64,000 nucleotides of DNA from Roseateles_B flavus (GCF_039872765.1 NZ_JBDPZC010000008.1:1-64000), one strand, 5' to 3'; counted from the first letter of the stretch, positions 26,961 through 37,072 are shown. The notes: generated by a model not told the origin, from the letters alone. A program made the numbers and translations.

Positions 26961-29667
26961 TACTGCAGGCTGGCATACACGAACCGGCCGCGCGGGTCGG
27001 TGTAGCTGGGGTCGTAGCCGGAGAGGAAGAACCAGGCCTGCTGCGAGAAGGGCGGCGCGGTGTTGAGCAGGTTCTTGATGCCGGCGCGCAGCGTCAGGTT
27101 CGGGGTGGCGTTCCATGCACCGGTCAGATCCCACAGCGAGTAGGCCTTCACCGTGCGGTCGGGCTTGCTCAGGATCGAGTGGTCGGTGTAGCTGGAGAGG
27201 TAGCTGTTGGACAGCGTGGCGCTCCAGTCGCCCAGCTCCCAGTCGGCGCTGACCGTGTGCCGCCAGCGCTGCACCACGCCGTCGTTGATGAAGTGGCCGA
27301 GGTTGCTGACGTAGGGGTCGCCGTTGCCGGTCTGCTGCTTGGAGTTCAGCGTTAGCGTGCCGTTGAGGCGCAGGCCGAAGGTGCCCACGGCGCTCTTGAG
27401 CCCGCTCAGCGAGGCGCTGAAGTCCAGGCCGGGAATCTTCTGGCCGCCGCGGTTCTCCTTGACCAGGTCGATGTGGTCGATGACGTTGTCCTCGTCACGA
27501 TGGACCAGGCTGCCGTACTTGGCGAGGTCGGCAAGGATCACGTCCACGCCCAGGGTGCTGATCAGGTCGCGCTTCTTGATGTTCCAGTAGTCGACGCTCA
27601 GGTTCACGCCCTGGCGGGGCTCGAAGACGGCGCCGAAGCTGAATTGGCTGGACTTCTCGGGCTTCAGCTTCGGGTTGCTGAAGTTGCGCGTGACCCAGAG
27701 GTCTGCGCAGTCCGTGGCGGTGGCGTCGGGGTCGGCGGCCAGGCACACCGGATCCACCACCGTGGCGGAGCTGCCTTCGGTCACGGGGCGGTACAGGTCG
27801 GTCAGGCTGGGGGCACGGAAGCCCGAGCCCACCGAGGCACGCAGCAGCAGGGACTTGTCCGCCGTGTACTTCAGGCCCAGCTTGGGGCTCACGGCGCTGC
27901 CGGTGCGCTGGTAGTGCTCGTAGCGCACGGCGGCCTGCAGCTCCAACGCCTTCGTGACCGGCGCGCTCAGTTCGGCGTAGAGGCCCGCCACGCGGCGCGA
28001 CTGGCCGAAGTCGGCATCCGGGCCCTGTGAGGTCTCACCCAGGATCAGGTCCTGCGCCAGGGCCTCCGACTGATGGTAGTTCTGCCGTTCGCGGCGCAGC
28101 TCGCCGCCGACGGCCAGGGCCAGGTCGCCGCCTTCCAGCTTGGCGAGGGCGCTGGAGGCCTTGAAGTCGAGGCTGCTCATCGTGCCGGTGGCGTTGCGGA
28201 CTTCACCGCGAATCTGGGCCTTCTCGTAGAGCGCCAGGCCTTCGGCACCGGACGGCCCGAAGGGATTCAGCGTGCCGGCAGCAAATCCGTCCAGGATCAT
28301 CTGCTCGTTCAGGTAGCCCTGGTAGTCGCGGTCGGATACCTTGTTGCGGCTGTGGTTGAGCGCGAACTCGTAGTCCCAGCCCTTCAGCGTGCCGTTCATG
28401 CCGGCCACGAGGCGCTGGCCGGTGGAGACCAGCTCGCTGGTGCGCAGGCCGGCCTCGATCAGGCGGGTGCGCACGGTGATGATGCGGTCTTCGTCGGCAG
28501 CGTCCAGCGTGGTCAGGCTGGTCTTGGACAGGGCGGCGACCTTGGAGACGTCCATGTCGGCGTTGACGCGATTGGGCGTGCCCGAGTACAGCGTGCGTGA
28601 GCGGCTCAGGGAGGCCTCGGCGAAGAACTGGTGGCCCTGGCCCAGGTCTGCCACCCCGCGCGTGAAGAGGTTGGTCTTGCTGGACTTCGGATAGAGCTCG
28701 ATGTCCCGCATGTAGTCGTAGGTGCAGCCATCCACGCCGCCGATGCCGGCCGGCAGATACAGCGAGGCCGGCGCATTGCAGCCCGTGGCCGCCGCCGGGT
28801 TGATGGTCCGCGTGCTGATGACGGTCTTGCCGTTGGTGGAGAAGCCGTCGTCGATGAGGATGTCGCGCTGGCTGCGGCTCAGGACCAGTTTCCCGGGAAG
28901 CTCGCGCTGGAGAGCAGGTCCGGCAGGTTCTTGGGGATCTCGAGTTCATCGATGAACTTGCGCTGGCTGGCGTTGAGCGGAGAGGTCTTCTGCAGGTCCA
29001 GCACCGCGAAGACGTTGAAGCCGTCGCGCGTCAGGTCTCCGAAGCCGCCCGCGATGGAGGCCGTGCGCTTGCCGCCGCCGCCCTCGCTGCTGTTGCCGGC
29101 GCTGGCGTTGAGCTCGATGCCCTGGTAGTCCTTGCGGGTGATGAAGTTGATCACGCCGCCGATGGCGTCGCTGCCGTAGAGCGCCGAGGCGCCGTCCAGC
29201 AGGATCTCCACGCGCTGGATGGCGGCGGCCGGGATGTTGTTGAGGTCCACACCGGCGGCGTCACCCGGCGAGGCGAAGTTGGCCATGCGCCGGCCGTTGA
29301 GCAGCACCAGGGTCGAGGACACGCCGATGCCGCGCAGGTTGGCGCCGTTCATGCCCATCTGGTCACGGAAGCCGCCGTAGGCCACGCTGCCGCCATCGGT
29401 CAGGTTGTTGGTGCTGGCGCTCAGGCGCGCCACGATCTCGGCGGCGGTGGTGAGACCCTGCTTGACGATGTCCTGGCGGGTCAGCACCTGCACGGGCAGG
29501 GCGGTCTCGGACTCCTGGCGCTTGATGGCCGAGCCGGTGACCTCCACCTTCTGCAGCTGGGCGTCGACGGGCGGCTGCTGGGCCCAGGCCGGCGCGCTGG
29601 CCAGGCACAGCAGCACGGCCTGCGCGGTGGCGCGGGACGCAAATCGGGGCGTGCGGATCATGCTCAT
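26948..29667 (-). pseudogene. TonB-dependent receptor broken by a frameshift
   Basis: The N-terminal part (29667 to about 28885) has a signal peptide (AQAVLLCLASAPAWAQ), the start KVEVTGSAIKRQESETALPVQ and a plug with RGIGVSSTLVLLNGRR and SDAIGGVINFITRKDY. It hits TGA after SASFPGNWS. The barrel continues in another frame (LVLSRSQRD onward) to a terminal Phe-Lys at 26948. One missing C near 28885-28890 would restore SFPGNLVLS, matching YPGNIRL in the intact paralogue at 54905. The frameshift is either real or an assembly error. ATG 29667 has AGGGAG upstream. The gene is divergent from a cyanophycinase, as in the paralogue. Confidence 0.85.
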
Positions 29668-29707
29668 GGAACTCCCTGGTGACGAAGGGCGCCTTCGCGG
29701 GGCGCGA

Positions 29708-29720
29708 GGGTCAGGTCTTG
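29708..29720 (+). repeat. Dispersed motif copy 5 (GGGTCAGGTCTTG)
   Basis: Located in the divergent promoter region between the broken receptor and the cyanophycinase, 41 bases before the receptor start codon. Confidence 0.75.
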
Positions 29721-29793
29721 CCTGTACGGCTGCTGACGGGCTGAGGCATGATGGCACCCCGATGACAGGCCCGTGAATCCTGTCCGGCGACAT

Positions 29794-29810
29794 TTGTGCA
29801 TCGCGCACAA
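29794..29810. promoter_or_regulatory. Inverted repeat in receptor/cyanophycinase divergent region
   Basis: TTGTGC-ATCGC-GCACAA, a perfect 6-base palindrome with five-base centre, midway in the 251-base divergent region. Possible operator; the regulator is unknown. Confidence 0.4.
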
Positions 29811-29918
29811 CGCCTGTCCCCCGTCTGAGGTAAAGGCTGTGCGACTTGCGAACGGATCGCCCGCGGCCGGCCCGCATACTGACACCCTGCTGTTCCGACG
29901 TCTCGACACGCCTCTGCC

Positions 29919-31382
29919 ATGACCGTCCTGAAGAAGACCTTTCTGCCTGCCCTGCCGGCGCTCCTGGCCTTGATGATGCTGGCCTGTGCGCCGTCTGCGC
30001 AGGCCGCCGGCAACGACAAGAAATCCAGCGCCACGCCCACCAGCAGCACGCCGCCACCCGCCAGCGGCATCTGGACCATCATCCCGGGCCTGGGCCGCGC
30101 GAACCCGCCCAAGCCGCCCGCGCCGGCGCCCGCGGCCAGTGCCGCCCCGGCCGGGCCGGACCTGCCGATCAAGGGCTATGCCATTCCCATCGGCGGTGCG
30201 CTGAAGTCGGACAACGAGGAGGTCTGGGGCCGCATCGTGCAGCTGGCCGGCGGCAAGGGCGCGCGCTTCGTCGTCTTCGGCACGGCCTCGGAAGACCCCG
30301 AGGCCAGCGCCAAGCAGGCCGTGGAGCTGCTGCAGCGCCGCGGCGCCGTGGCCGAGGCCCTGCCGGTGGCGCCCAAGTTCAGCTGGGTGGACCTGAACAA
30401 GGTGGTGCGGGACCCCGCGCTGATCGCCAAGGTCAAGGCCTCCAAGGGCGTGTTCTTCACCGGCGGCTCTCAGGAGCGCATCGTCGACGTGCTGATGCCC
30501 GGCGGCAACGTGACGCCCATGCTGGAGGCCATCTGGGAGGTCTACCGCAAGGGCGGCGTCGTGGCCGGCACCTCGGCGGGCGCGGCCATCATGAGCTCGG
30601 TGATGTTCCGCGACGCGCCCAGCGTCATCAACATCATGAAAGGCAAGTGGACCGAGGGCAAGCAGGTCGACCGCGGCCTGGGCTTCGTGGGCCCCGAGCT
30701 CTTCGTGGACCAGCACTTCCTCAAGCGTGGCCGCTTCGGCCGCATGATCCCGCTGATGATGGCCAAGGGCTACAAGCTGGGCCTGGGCGTGGAGGAGAAC
30801 AGCGCGGCCGTGATCCGCGGTGACGAGATCGAGATCATCGGTGGCCGCGGTGCCATGATCGTGGACCTCAGCGAGGTCAAGACCGATCCCACCCTGGGCG
30901 CCTTCAACGTCACCAATGCCCGCCTCACCTACCTGGACCACGGCGACCGCTTCAACACCCGCACCCGCATCACCACGCCCACCGCCGTCAAGCTGCGCGG
31001 CCAGAAGCTGGACCCCTACGCCCCCGACTACAAGCCCTACTACACCGAAGACCTCTTCCACCTCGACATGCTGGGCGACCAGACCATCGCCAATGCCATG
31101 GCCTACCTGATCGACAGCAACAAGTCCGAAGTGCGCGGCCTGGCCTTCGACGTGATCCCCAAGGCCGGCGATCCGCTGGCCGAGCTGGGCTTCCTCTTCC
31201 GCCTCTACAAGGGCAAGGGCAGCCTGGGCTGGAGCACCGACGAGCTGGGTCCCGAGGACTACACGGTGCTGGGCCTGTACCTGGACATCACGCCGGTGCA
31301 CATGCCCCATCCGCTGTACGGCACCTGGAATGGTGCCAACCGCAACAACGTCCAGCCCGAGCAACCGCCCACCAGCCAGTGA
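29919..31382 (+). CDS. Secreted cyanophycinase (peptidase S51)
   Basis: 487 residues. A signal peptide (LLALMMLACAPSAQAAG; a lipobox-like LMMLAC is also present) is followed by a Pro/Ala-rich linker to about residue 85. The S51 domain has IPIGGALKSDNEEVW, VFFTGGSQERIVDVL, VVAGTSAGAAIMSS with nucleophile Ser219, DQHFLKRGRFGR and GLGVEENSAAVI. It cleaves cyanophycin (poly-Asp with Arg side chains) to beta-Asp-Arg. The signal peptide implies action on external polymer, as in CphE enzymes. It is divergent from a TonB receptor and followed by an S46 peptidase. Very similar to the enzyme at 53375. Confidence 0.9.
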   Translation: MTVLKKTFLPALPALLALMMLACAPSAQAAGNDKKSSATPTSSTPPPASGIWTIIPGLGRANPPKPPAPAPAASAAPAGPDLPIKGYAIPIGGALKSDNEEVWGRIVQLAGGKGARFVVFGTASEDPEASAKQAVELLQRRGAVAEALPVAPKFSWVDLNKVVRDPALIAKVKASKGVFFTGGSQERIVDVLMPGGNVTPMLEAIWEVYRKGGVVAGTSAGAAIMSSVMFRDAPSVINIMKGKWTEGKQVDRGLGFVGPELFVDQHFLKRGRFGRMIPLMMAKGYKLGLGVEENSAAVIRGDEIEIIGGRGAMIVDLSEVKTDPTLGAFNVTNARLTYLDHGDRFNTRTRITTPTAVKLRGQKLDPYAPDYKPYYTEDLFHLDMLGDQTIANAMAYLIDSNKSEVRGLAFDVIPKAGDPLAELGFLFRLYKGKGSLGWSTDELGPEDYTVLGLYLDITPVHMPHPLYGTWNGANRNNVQPEQPPTSQ

Positions 31383-31515
31383 GGCGCGGCGCCTGCGGGG
31401 CCGCTCGGGCCGTCCGGGCTTGAAGGCGCTCAAACCGTCGCTCGTCGCCTGAGCCTGGCGTGCCAGGGGGCTGGCGGCGCACACTCGGCAGCTTTGCTGC
31501 TGACCGAGACTGACC

Positions 31516-33591
31516 ATGCGCAAGACCTGCCCCTCCTTCCTCAGCGCCTCGCTTGCCGCCGCCCTCGGGCTGGCCGGCCTGTTCAGCCTGGCCGGTCCGG
31601 CCCGGGCCGACGAAGGCATGTGGACCTTCGACAACGCCCCGCTGACGCTGATCCAGCAGCGCTATGGGATCACCCTGAGCCCCGCCTGGCTGGAGCATGT
31701 GCGCAAGTCCGCCGTGCGCTTCGGGGCCTCGGCCTCCTTCGTCTCCAAGGACGGTCTGCTGCTGACCAACCACCACGTGGCGCGGGGCTGCATCGCCCGC
31801 CTGTCCACGGCCGAGCGTGACCTGATCGCCAACGGCTTCGTGGCCGCCAGCCGCGAGCAGGAGCTGCAGTGCCCGGGCGCGGACGCCCGCGTGCTGATGT
31901 CCTGGGAGGACGTCACCGCCGTCGTCACCGGCGCCGCCAAGCCGGGCATGAGCGATGCCGAGGCCGCCGCCGCCCGCAAGGCCGCCATCGCCACCCTGGA
32001 GGGGGACTGCAAGGCCAGCACCGGCATGAAGTGCGATGTGGTCACGCTCTACAGCGGCGCGATCTACCACCTCTACCGCTACAAGGAATGGCAGGACGTG
32101 CGCCTGGTCGTGGCGCCCGAAGGCCATGCGTCCGACTTCGGCGGCGACCCGGACAACTTCAACTTCCCCCGCTTCGCCCTGGACTTCAGCCTGCTGCGCG
32201 TCTACGAGAACGGCAAGCCGGTGCAGCCCGAGCACTACCTCAAGCTGGCGAGCCAGGCGCCCAAGGAGGGCGATCCCGTCTTCGTGATCGGCCACCCGGG
32301 CAACACCGACCGCCTCAACACCGTGGCCCAGCTGCAGGCCAAGCGCGACGTGCTGCTGCCCCTGGCCCTGGACGGCGCCAAGGCCCAGCTGAAGATGCTG
32401 GCGGCCTACGGGGCCCAGTCGCCCGAGAGTGCCCGGCGCGCCCACGCCCTGGTGGCCGGCATCGAGAACACGCTGAAGGCCAATACCGGCCAGCTCAAGT
32501 CGCTGCAGGACGCCGCCAACTTCGAGCGCAAGCGCCAGGAGGAAGCGCAGTTCCGCGCCGGCTACGCCAAGCTGGGTCGCAAGGACGATCCCTGGGCGCA
32601 GGTCGAGTCCGCCACGCGCCGCCAGGTCGCGCTGGCCCGCGAGGCCGCCTATGCCAATGCGGGCTTCAACAGCCTGCTGGGCACGGCCTTGACCCTGGTC
32701 GAGATCACCAAGGAGCGCGCCCTGCCCGAGGGCGAGCGCATGCGCGGCTACTCGGCCAATGGCCTGGCCGCCGCCGAGCGCCGCGTGCGCGCCGACGTAC
32801 CCACCTACAAGGACCTGGAGCAGGCCCGCTACACGCTGCAGCTGGAGCGTGCCCTGCAGGCCCTGGGCAAGGACCATGCTTTCGTGAAGGCGACCCTGGG
32901 CTCGCAGGCGCCGGCCGCGGCGGCTCAGGCTCTGATCCAGGGCAGCCGCCTGGACGAGCGCGCCGAGCGCGTGCGCCTGCTGGAAGGCGGCGCTGCGGCC
33001 ATCGAAGCCTCGACCGACCCGGCCATCGTGCTGGCCCGCAGCCTGTACCCGCTGCAGCGCGAGCTCTCCCGCCGCATGGAGCGCGAGGTGGACGAGCCCC
33101 TCAAGCGCGCCGCCGAGCAGCTGGGCCGCGCCCGCTTCGAGCTGATGGGCAAGAGCGTGCCGCCGGACGCCACCGGCACCCTGCGCCTCAGCTACGGCCG
33201 CCTGGCCGGCTATGAGAGCGACGGCTACCGCCTGCCCTACAAGACGGTCTTCGGCGGTCTCTTCGCCCGCGCCGACGCCTTCGACAACGTGCCGCCCTTC
33301 AAGGTGGCGCCCAAGGTGGCCGCCGCCCGCGACAAGCTCGACATGAGCGTGCCCATGAACTTCGTCTCCACCAACGACATCATCGGCGGCAACTCCGGCT
33401 CGCCCATCGTCAACAAGGACGGCGAGCTGGTGGGCCTGATCTTCGACGGCAACCTCGACAGCCTGGGCGGCCGCTTCCTCTACGACGAGCGCCAGAACCG
33501 CGCCACCTCGGTGGACGTGCGCGCCATCCTGCAGGCCCTGGAGAAGGTCTACGGCGCGCCGCAGGTGGCGAAGGAGCTGCGGGGGCAGTAA
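31516..33591 (+). CDS. S46-family dipeptidyl-peptidase (DPP7/DPP11 type)
   Basis: 691 residues with a signal peptide ending at ARADEGMW, the usual mature start of the family. Catalytic triad blocks are seen: LLTNHHVARGCI (His 86-87), GGDPDNFNFPRFALDFSLLRVY (Asp) and IIGGNSGSPI with Ser627. Exports to the periplasm and removes dipeptides from peptide N-termini. The specificity-determining residue near SLGG in the C-terminus could not be assigned, so Asp/Glu (DPP11) against hydrophobic (DPP7) preference is open. It lies 133 bases after the cyanophycinase and may share its transcription. Confidence 0.92.
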   Translation: MRKTCPSFLSASLAAALGLAGLFSLAGPARADEGMWTFDNAPLTLIQQRYGITLSPAWLEHVRKSAVRFGASASFVSKDGLLLTNHHVARGCIARLSTAERDLIANGFVAASREQELQCPGADARVLMSWEDVTAVVTGAAKPGMSDAEAAAARKAAIATLEGDCKASTGMKCDVVTLYSGAIYHLYRYKEWQDVRLVVAPEGHASDFGGDPDNFNFPRFALDFSLLRVYENGKPVQPEHYLKLASQAPKEGDPVFVIGHPGNTDRLNTVAQLQAKRDVLLPLALDGAKAQLKMLAAYGAQSPESARRAHALVAGIENTLKANTGQLKSLQDAANFERKRQEEAQFRAGYAKLGRKDDPWAQVESATRRQVALAREAAYANAGFNSLLGTALTLVEITKERALPEGERMRGYSANGLAAAERRVRADVPTYKDLEQARYTLQLERALQALGKDHAFVKATLGSQAPAAAAQALIQGSRLDERAERVRLLEGGAAAIEASTDPAIVLARSLYPLQRELSRRMEREVDEPLKRAAEQLGRARFELMGKSVPPDATGTLRLSYGRLAGYESDGYRLPYKTVFGGLFARADAFDNVPPFKVAPKVAAARDKLDMSVPMNFVSTNDIIGGNSGSPIVNKDGELVGLIFDGNLDSLGGRFLYDERQNRATSVDVRAILQALEKVYGAPQVAKELRGQ

Positions 33592-33614
33592 GGCGCCGCC
33601 CGGCGTCCACCATG

Positions 33615-33641
33615 AAAAAGGCCCGCCAGATGGCGGGCCTT
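33615..33641. terminator. Terminator between S46 peptidase and lipoprotein genes
   Basis: AAAAA-GGCCCGCC-AGAT-GGCGGGCC-TT. The U-tract is on the minus strand, ending the two lipoprotein genes; the stem also lies 24 bases after the peptidase stop. Confidence 0.82.
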
Positions 33642-33667
33642 GTCATGCGGGGCCGCTGAAGCGGTGC

Positions 33668-34252
33668 TCAGCGCAGTTTGTCGGCTGCTGCGGCGATGGC
33701 CGCCTTGAGCTTCACCAGCATGTTCTCGGTGGCGCGCCGCGCCGCCAGGGAGAAGTCGCCCTTGAACTCGCTGAACTCCGCACGGCCTTCGCCCTGTGCC
33801 GAGATCTGGGTGACCGGCTTGCCCGTGCTGTCCTCGACGGCCAGCGTGAGCTGGACGGTGAAGACCGTGGGCGGCCAGGTGACCAGGCTGTCGGAGTACG
33901 AGGTCGTGGTGATCGTGGGCTTGATGATGAACTGCTGCTCGGCTGCCTTGGGGCTGCCCAGCGTCTCGATGCGGCTGACATCCGAGAAGGACTGGCCCAG
34001 CACCACGTACAGGCCGGTCTCCAGGTCGCGGTAGGGCAGGTAGCTCACCTTGTCGCCGCCACCGCCGGGGGTGGTGACTTCACGGGCGCGGTCTTCCGGG
34101 CTGATGTAGTAGCCGACCTTCTTCGGGATCTTCTCGACCTTGACCTGTTCCAGGGCGGCCGACACATTGGGCGTGAGGCTGATGGGATGGGCGCAGCCGG
34201 TGGCCATCACCACCAGGAACAGCGAGACGAGATACAGAGCAAGACGTTTCAT
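33668..34252 (-). CDS. Putative lipoprotein of unknown function
   Basis: 194 residues. Lipobox VMATGC with Cys about residue 20. Mature part: ISLTPNVSAALEQVKVEKIPKKVGYYISPEDRAREVTTPGGGGDKVSYLPYRDLETGLY, then FIIKPTITTTSYSDS and TVQLTLAVEDSTGKPV. It looks like the family of small outer-membrane lipoproteins that share a beta-rich fold with flagellar or curli assembly proteins, but no name can be given. It follows another lipoprotein gene with a 28-base gap, likely one operon. Confidence 0.75.
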   Translation of the reverse strand: MKRLALYLVSLFLVVMATGCAHPISLTPNVSAALEQVKVEKIPKKVGYYISPEDRAREVTTPGGGGDKVSYLPYRDLETGLYVVLGQSFSDVSRIETLGSPKAAEQQFIIKPTITTTSYSDSLVTWPPTVFTVQLTLAVEDSTGKPVTQISAQGEGRAEFSEFKGDFSLAARRATENMLVKLKAAIAAAADKLR

Positions 34253-34280
34253 GGATAGATGCAGGGTCTGGAGTGGCAGA

Positions 34281-34847
34281 TCAGCGCAGGGCCTTGACGA
34301 ATTCCGGGTCGGCCAGCAGGTCCTTCAGCAGTTGCTGGACCAGCAGCGGGTACTGGTTGCGGGCCTTGGGGATGGCAATGGCACCGGCAAAGGACGATTC
34401 CCATTGAGCCTGTGCGCGCTTCACGGCGCTGTAGCGCTCCTGGCCGTCACGCTTGAGCACGAAGCGGGCTTCGATCTCGCCGGAGTTGGTCGAGAAGCCG
34501 CCCGCGGCGATGTCGTTCTTCAGCAGGGCGCCGGTAATCTCGAAGGGCGACTTGGGGTCCAGCTTGCCGGCCAGGGACAGCTCGGCACGCAGCGCTTCTG
34601 CCAGGTAGGCTGCGTAGTTGCCGCCGACGGGCGACACCATGCTGTCGGCGCGCAGGCTGATGGAGGTGGCGCCGCTGCCGGTCATGGCCAGCTGGAATTC
34701 GCCCACGGACGTGGCGGCCAGCTTCTTCAGGCTCTCCGCATTCTCGACCGATGCGGTGTACACAGGGGCCGGCGTGGTGCAGGCCGTCAGCAGGGCCAGG
34801 CCCGCAGCTGCGGCCAGGGCGCCGACGCGCCGTTGGATGGTGATCAT
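34281..34847 (-). CDS. Putative lipoprotein of unknown function, operon with previous
   Basis: 188 residues. Lipobox LLTACTT with Cys about residue 23. The mature part has SGATSISLRADSMVSPVGGNYAAYLAEALRAELSLAGKLDPKSPFEITGALLKNDI. This resembles lipoproteins that measure out alternating beta strands (YajG/CsgG-adjacent style), but I do not recognise it. It is preceded by a strong AGGAGG ribosome site and is the first gene of a two-lipoprotein operon. Confidence 0.75.
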   Translation of the reverse strand: MITIQRRVGALAAAAGLALLTACTTPAPVYTASVENAESLKKLAATSVGEFQLAMTGSGATSISLRADSMVSPVGGNYAAYLAEALRAELSLAGKLDPKSPFEITGALLKNDIAAGGFSTNSGEIEARFVLKRDGQERYSAVKRAQAQWESSFAGAIAIPKARNQYPLLVQQLLKDLLADPEFVKALR

Positions 34848-34951
34848 GAGATCCTCCTCTACAGTTTTTTGGGCTGCGAAGGATAACCGCCTTTGTCACC
34901 GGCGCCTGCCAGGGCTTGCGCGCCCTTGCGCCGCCTCCAGGCCGTCAGGCC

Positions 34952-36664
34952 TCAGCCCGGGCGGGCCACGGCGACAGAGCCGATCCACGCGTCGATCCGC
35001 CGCTCCAGCATGTCCAGCGGCACCGCCCCGCCTGCCAGCACGGCGTCGTGGAAGGCCCGCAGGTCGAAGCGATCGCCCAGGGTCTGCTCGGCGCGGCTGC
35101 GCAGGGCCAGCATGTGGAGCTGGCCGATCTTGTAGGACAGGGCCTGGGCGGGCCAGCCGATGTAGCGGTCGATCTCGTTGACGATGTCGACCTCGGTCTT
35201 GGCCGCATGGGCGCGGAAGTAGGCGATCGCCTCCTCGCGCGTCCAGCGCATCGCATGGATGCCGGTGTCCACCACCAGGCGCACGGCCCGCCACATGTCG
35301 TAGGTCAGCTGGCCAAAGTGCGAGAAGGGGTCGCGGTAGAGGCCCAGCTCGTAGCCCAGGCGCTCGGCATAGAGCGCCCAGCCCTCCAGGTAGCCGTTGT
35401 AGGCCGCGAATCGCCGGAACTTCGGGAGCGTGCCCTGCTCCTGGGCCAGCGCGATCTGCAGGTGGTGGCCGGGCACCGCCTCGTGCGTGGTCAGCACCTC
35501 CACCTCGTACAGCGGGCGCATCTCCGGGCGGTAGAGGTTGACGTAGTAGTAGCCGGCGCGGCGTCCGTCCTCCGAGGGCCCGGAGTAATAGGCCGCCGTG
35601 GTGTTGGGCGCGCTGGTGTCCGGGATGGGCCGCACGCCATAGGGGGTGCGCGGCAGCGTGCCGAAGAGCTTGGGCAGCTCGGGGTCGATGCGCTTGCAGG
35701 CCAGCACGTAGGCGGCGAAGAGGGAGTCGGCGTCCGGCGCGTAGAAGCGCGGGTCCGTGCGCAGCCACTCGAAGAAGTCCTGCAGGCTGCCCCCGAAGTC
35801 CAGCGACGCCATCACCGCCTGCATCTCGCCCTGGATGCGTGCCACCTCGGCCAGGCCGATCTGGTGGATGTCCTCGGCGCTCAGCGCGGTGCTGGTGTGG
35901 TGGGCGATGCGGTTGGCGTAGTAGGCCTCGCCCTGGGGGGTGTCCCAGATGCCGTGGCTCTCGCGGCAGGCGCTCAGGTAGAGATCGACGAAGAAGGCAC
36001 GGAAGCGCCGGTAAGCCGGCACGATCTGCTCGCGGATCAGGGCCAGGGCCTCCTCGCGCAGGGCCGGGGTGTCGGGCCAGGCGTCCGGCAGTGCGCGAAA
36101 GGCGCTGAAGAAGGGGCTGGCGGCGGGCTCGTCCACCAGCTGGGCGTCCAGCGGGGTCAGCACGCGTTCCATCAGGAAGCGGGGCTGCGTGTGGCCGCGG
36201 CTCACGGCCTCGGTCAGCAGCGCCTGAAACTGCGCCAGGTAGGCCGGCAGGCCCCGCAGGCGCTGCAGCCACACCCGCAGGTCGGCGGGGCTGTCCAGGG
36301 GCATCAGCTCGGCCAGCTCGTTGAGGCTTTGCGGACCCTCGCGCGCCGTGATGGCATAGGCCTCGTGGAAGAAGTCCTGCAGCTGGATGCGGCCCTGCAG
36401 CTCTCGCTCGAAGAGCGCATGGGTCAGTGCCTCCTGCTCGGGCAGGCCCTCGCGCGGGATGGCCTGCAGGGCGGCCAGGGCGTCGCGGTCGGCCGCCTGG
36501 CGGGCGGCGCGGGCGGCGGGGCTGAGGTCGGGCCAGGCGGCGTTGTGGGCCGTCTCGCCCACATAGGTGGCCAGCAGCGGGTCGGCGGCCATGTCGCGGG
36601 CCCAGGTGGCGTCGAGCAGGGCTTGCAAGGCGTGGGCGGGGCTGGAGGTGGTGTCAGAGGTCAT
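34952..36664 (-). CDS. DUF885-family metallopeptidase-like protein
   Basis: 570 residues, no clear signal peptide. The DUF885 core has YYYVNLYRPEMRPLYEVEVLTTHEAVPGHHLQIALA, with HExxxGHH near residue 390, and downstream NGYLEGWALYAERLG, where the Glu is the third zinc ligand. Other conserved blocks: RFLMERV, TDPRFYAPD, AMRWTREEAIAYF and KIGQLHM. Predicted zinc carboxypeptidase-like hydrolase in the cytoplasm; substrate unknown. It stands alone. Confidence 0.85.
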   Translation of the reverse strand: MTSDTTSSPAHALQALLDATWARDMAADPLLATYVGETAHNAAWPDLSPAARAARQAADRDALAALQAIPREGLPEQEALTHALFERELQGRIQLQDFFHEAYAITAREGPQSLNELAELMPLDSPADLRVWLQRLRGLPAYLAQFQALLTEAVSRGHTQPRFLMERVLTPLDAQLVDEPAASPFFSAFRALPDAWPDTPALREEALALIREQIVPAYRRFRAFFVDLYLSACRESHGIWDTPQGEAYYANRIAHHTSTALSAEDIHQIGLAEVARIQGEMQAVMASLDFGGSLQDFFEWLRTDPRFYAPDADSLFAAYVLACKRIDPELPKLFGTLPRTPYGVRPIPDTSAPNTTAAYYSGPSEDGRRAGYYYVNLYRPEMRPLYEVEVLTTHEAVPGHHLQIALAQEQGTLPKFRRFAAYNGYLEGWALYAERLGYELGLYRDPFSHFGQLTYDMWRAVRLVVDTGIHAMRWTREEAIAYFRAHAAKTEVDIVNEIDRYIGWPAQALSYKIGQLHMLALRSRAEQTLGDRFDLRAFHDAVLAGGAVPLDMLERRIDAWIGSVAVARPG

Positions 36665-36841
36665 GGGGAGGTCCGGATGCAGGCCGCATCTTGCCAGCCG
36701 CCCAGGCCCCCTGCCGTTCGTTCATCGCGGCTGGATGCAGTTCAAGCGTGCCGGCTGCGTCTTCATCGCGCGGAGGTTTCGGGGTGGCCCCCTATTGACG
36801 AAACTTCAGTCACCGGATCAATCAACGCAAGGAGTTCCACC

Positions 36842-37072
36842 ATGACCACCCGCTCTACCAGCTACATCGCTTTCGCCATCGGCATCGCCGCCACCGCCGC
36901 CCTGTTCACCGGGGTTCGCGTGCAGGTCGACCGTGCCGCCGAGTTCCGCAGCCAGATCGTCAAGCTCGAGCCCGTGGTCATCCAGGGCAAGCGCGCCGAG
37001 CAGGTCGCCCAGATCCAGCAACTGCCCCAGGTCGTGATCAACGGCCGCCGCGCTGACTCCAGCGTGTCATGA
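36842..37072 (+). CDS. Small single-helix membrane protein
   Basis: 76 residues. One N-terminal helix (SYIAFAIGIAATAALFTGV), then a hydrophilic tail with two similar segments, VVIQGKR and VVINGRR. The ribosome site AAGGAG lies six bases before ATG 36842, and a terminator follows the stop. Not recognised; coding is supported by the ribosome site and terminator, which bracket it closely. Confidence 0.72.
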   Translation: MTTRSTSYIAFAIGIAATAALFTGVRVQVDRAAEFRSQIVKLEPVVIQGKRAEQVAQIQQLPQVVINGRRADSSVS

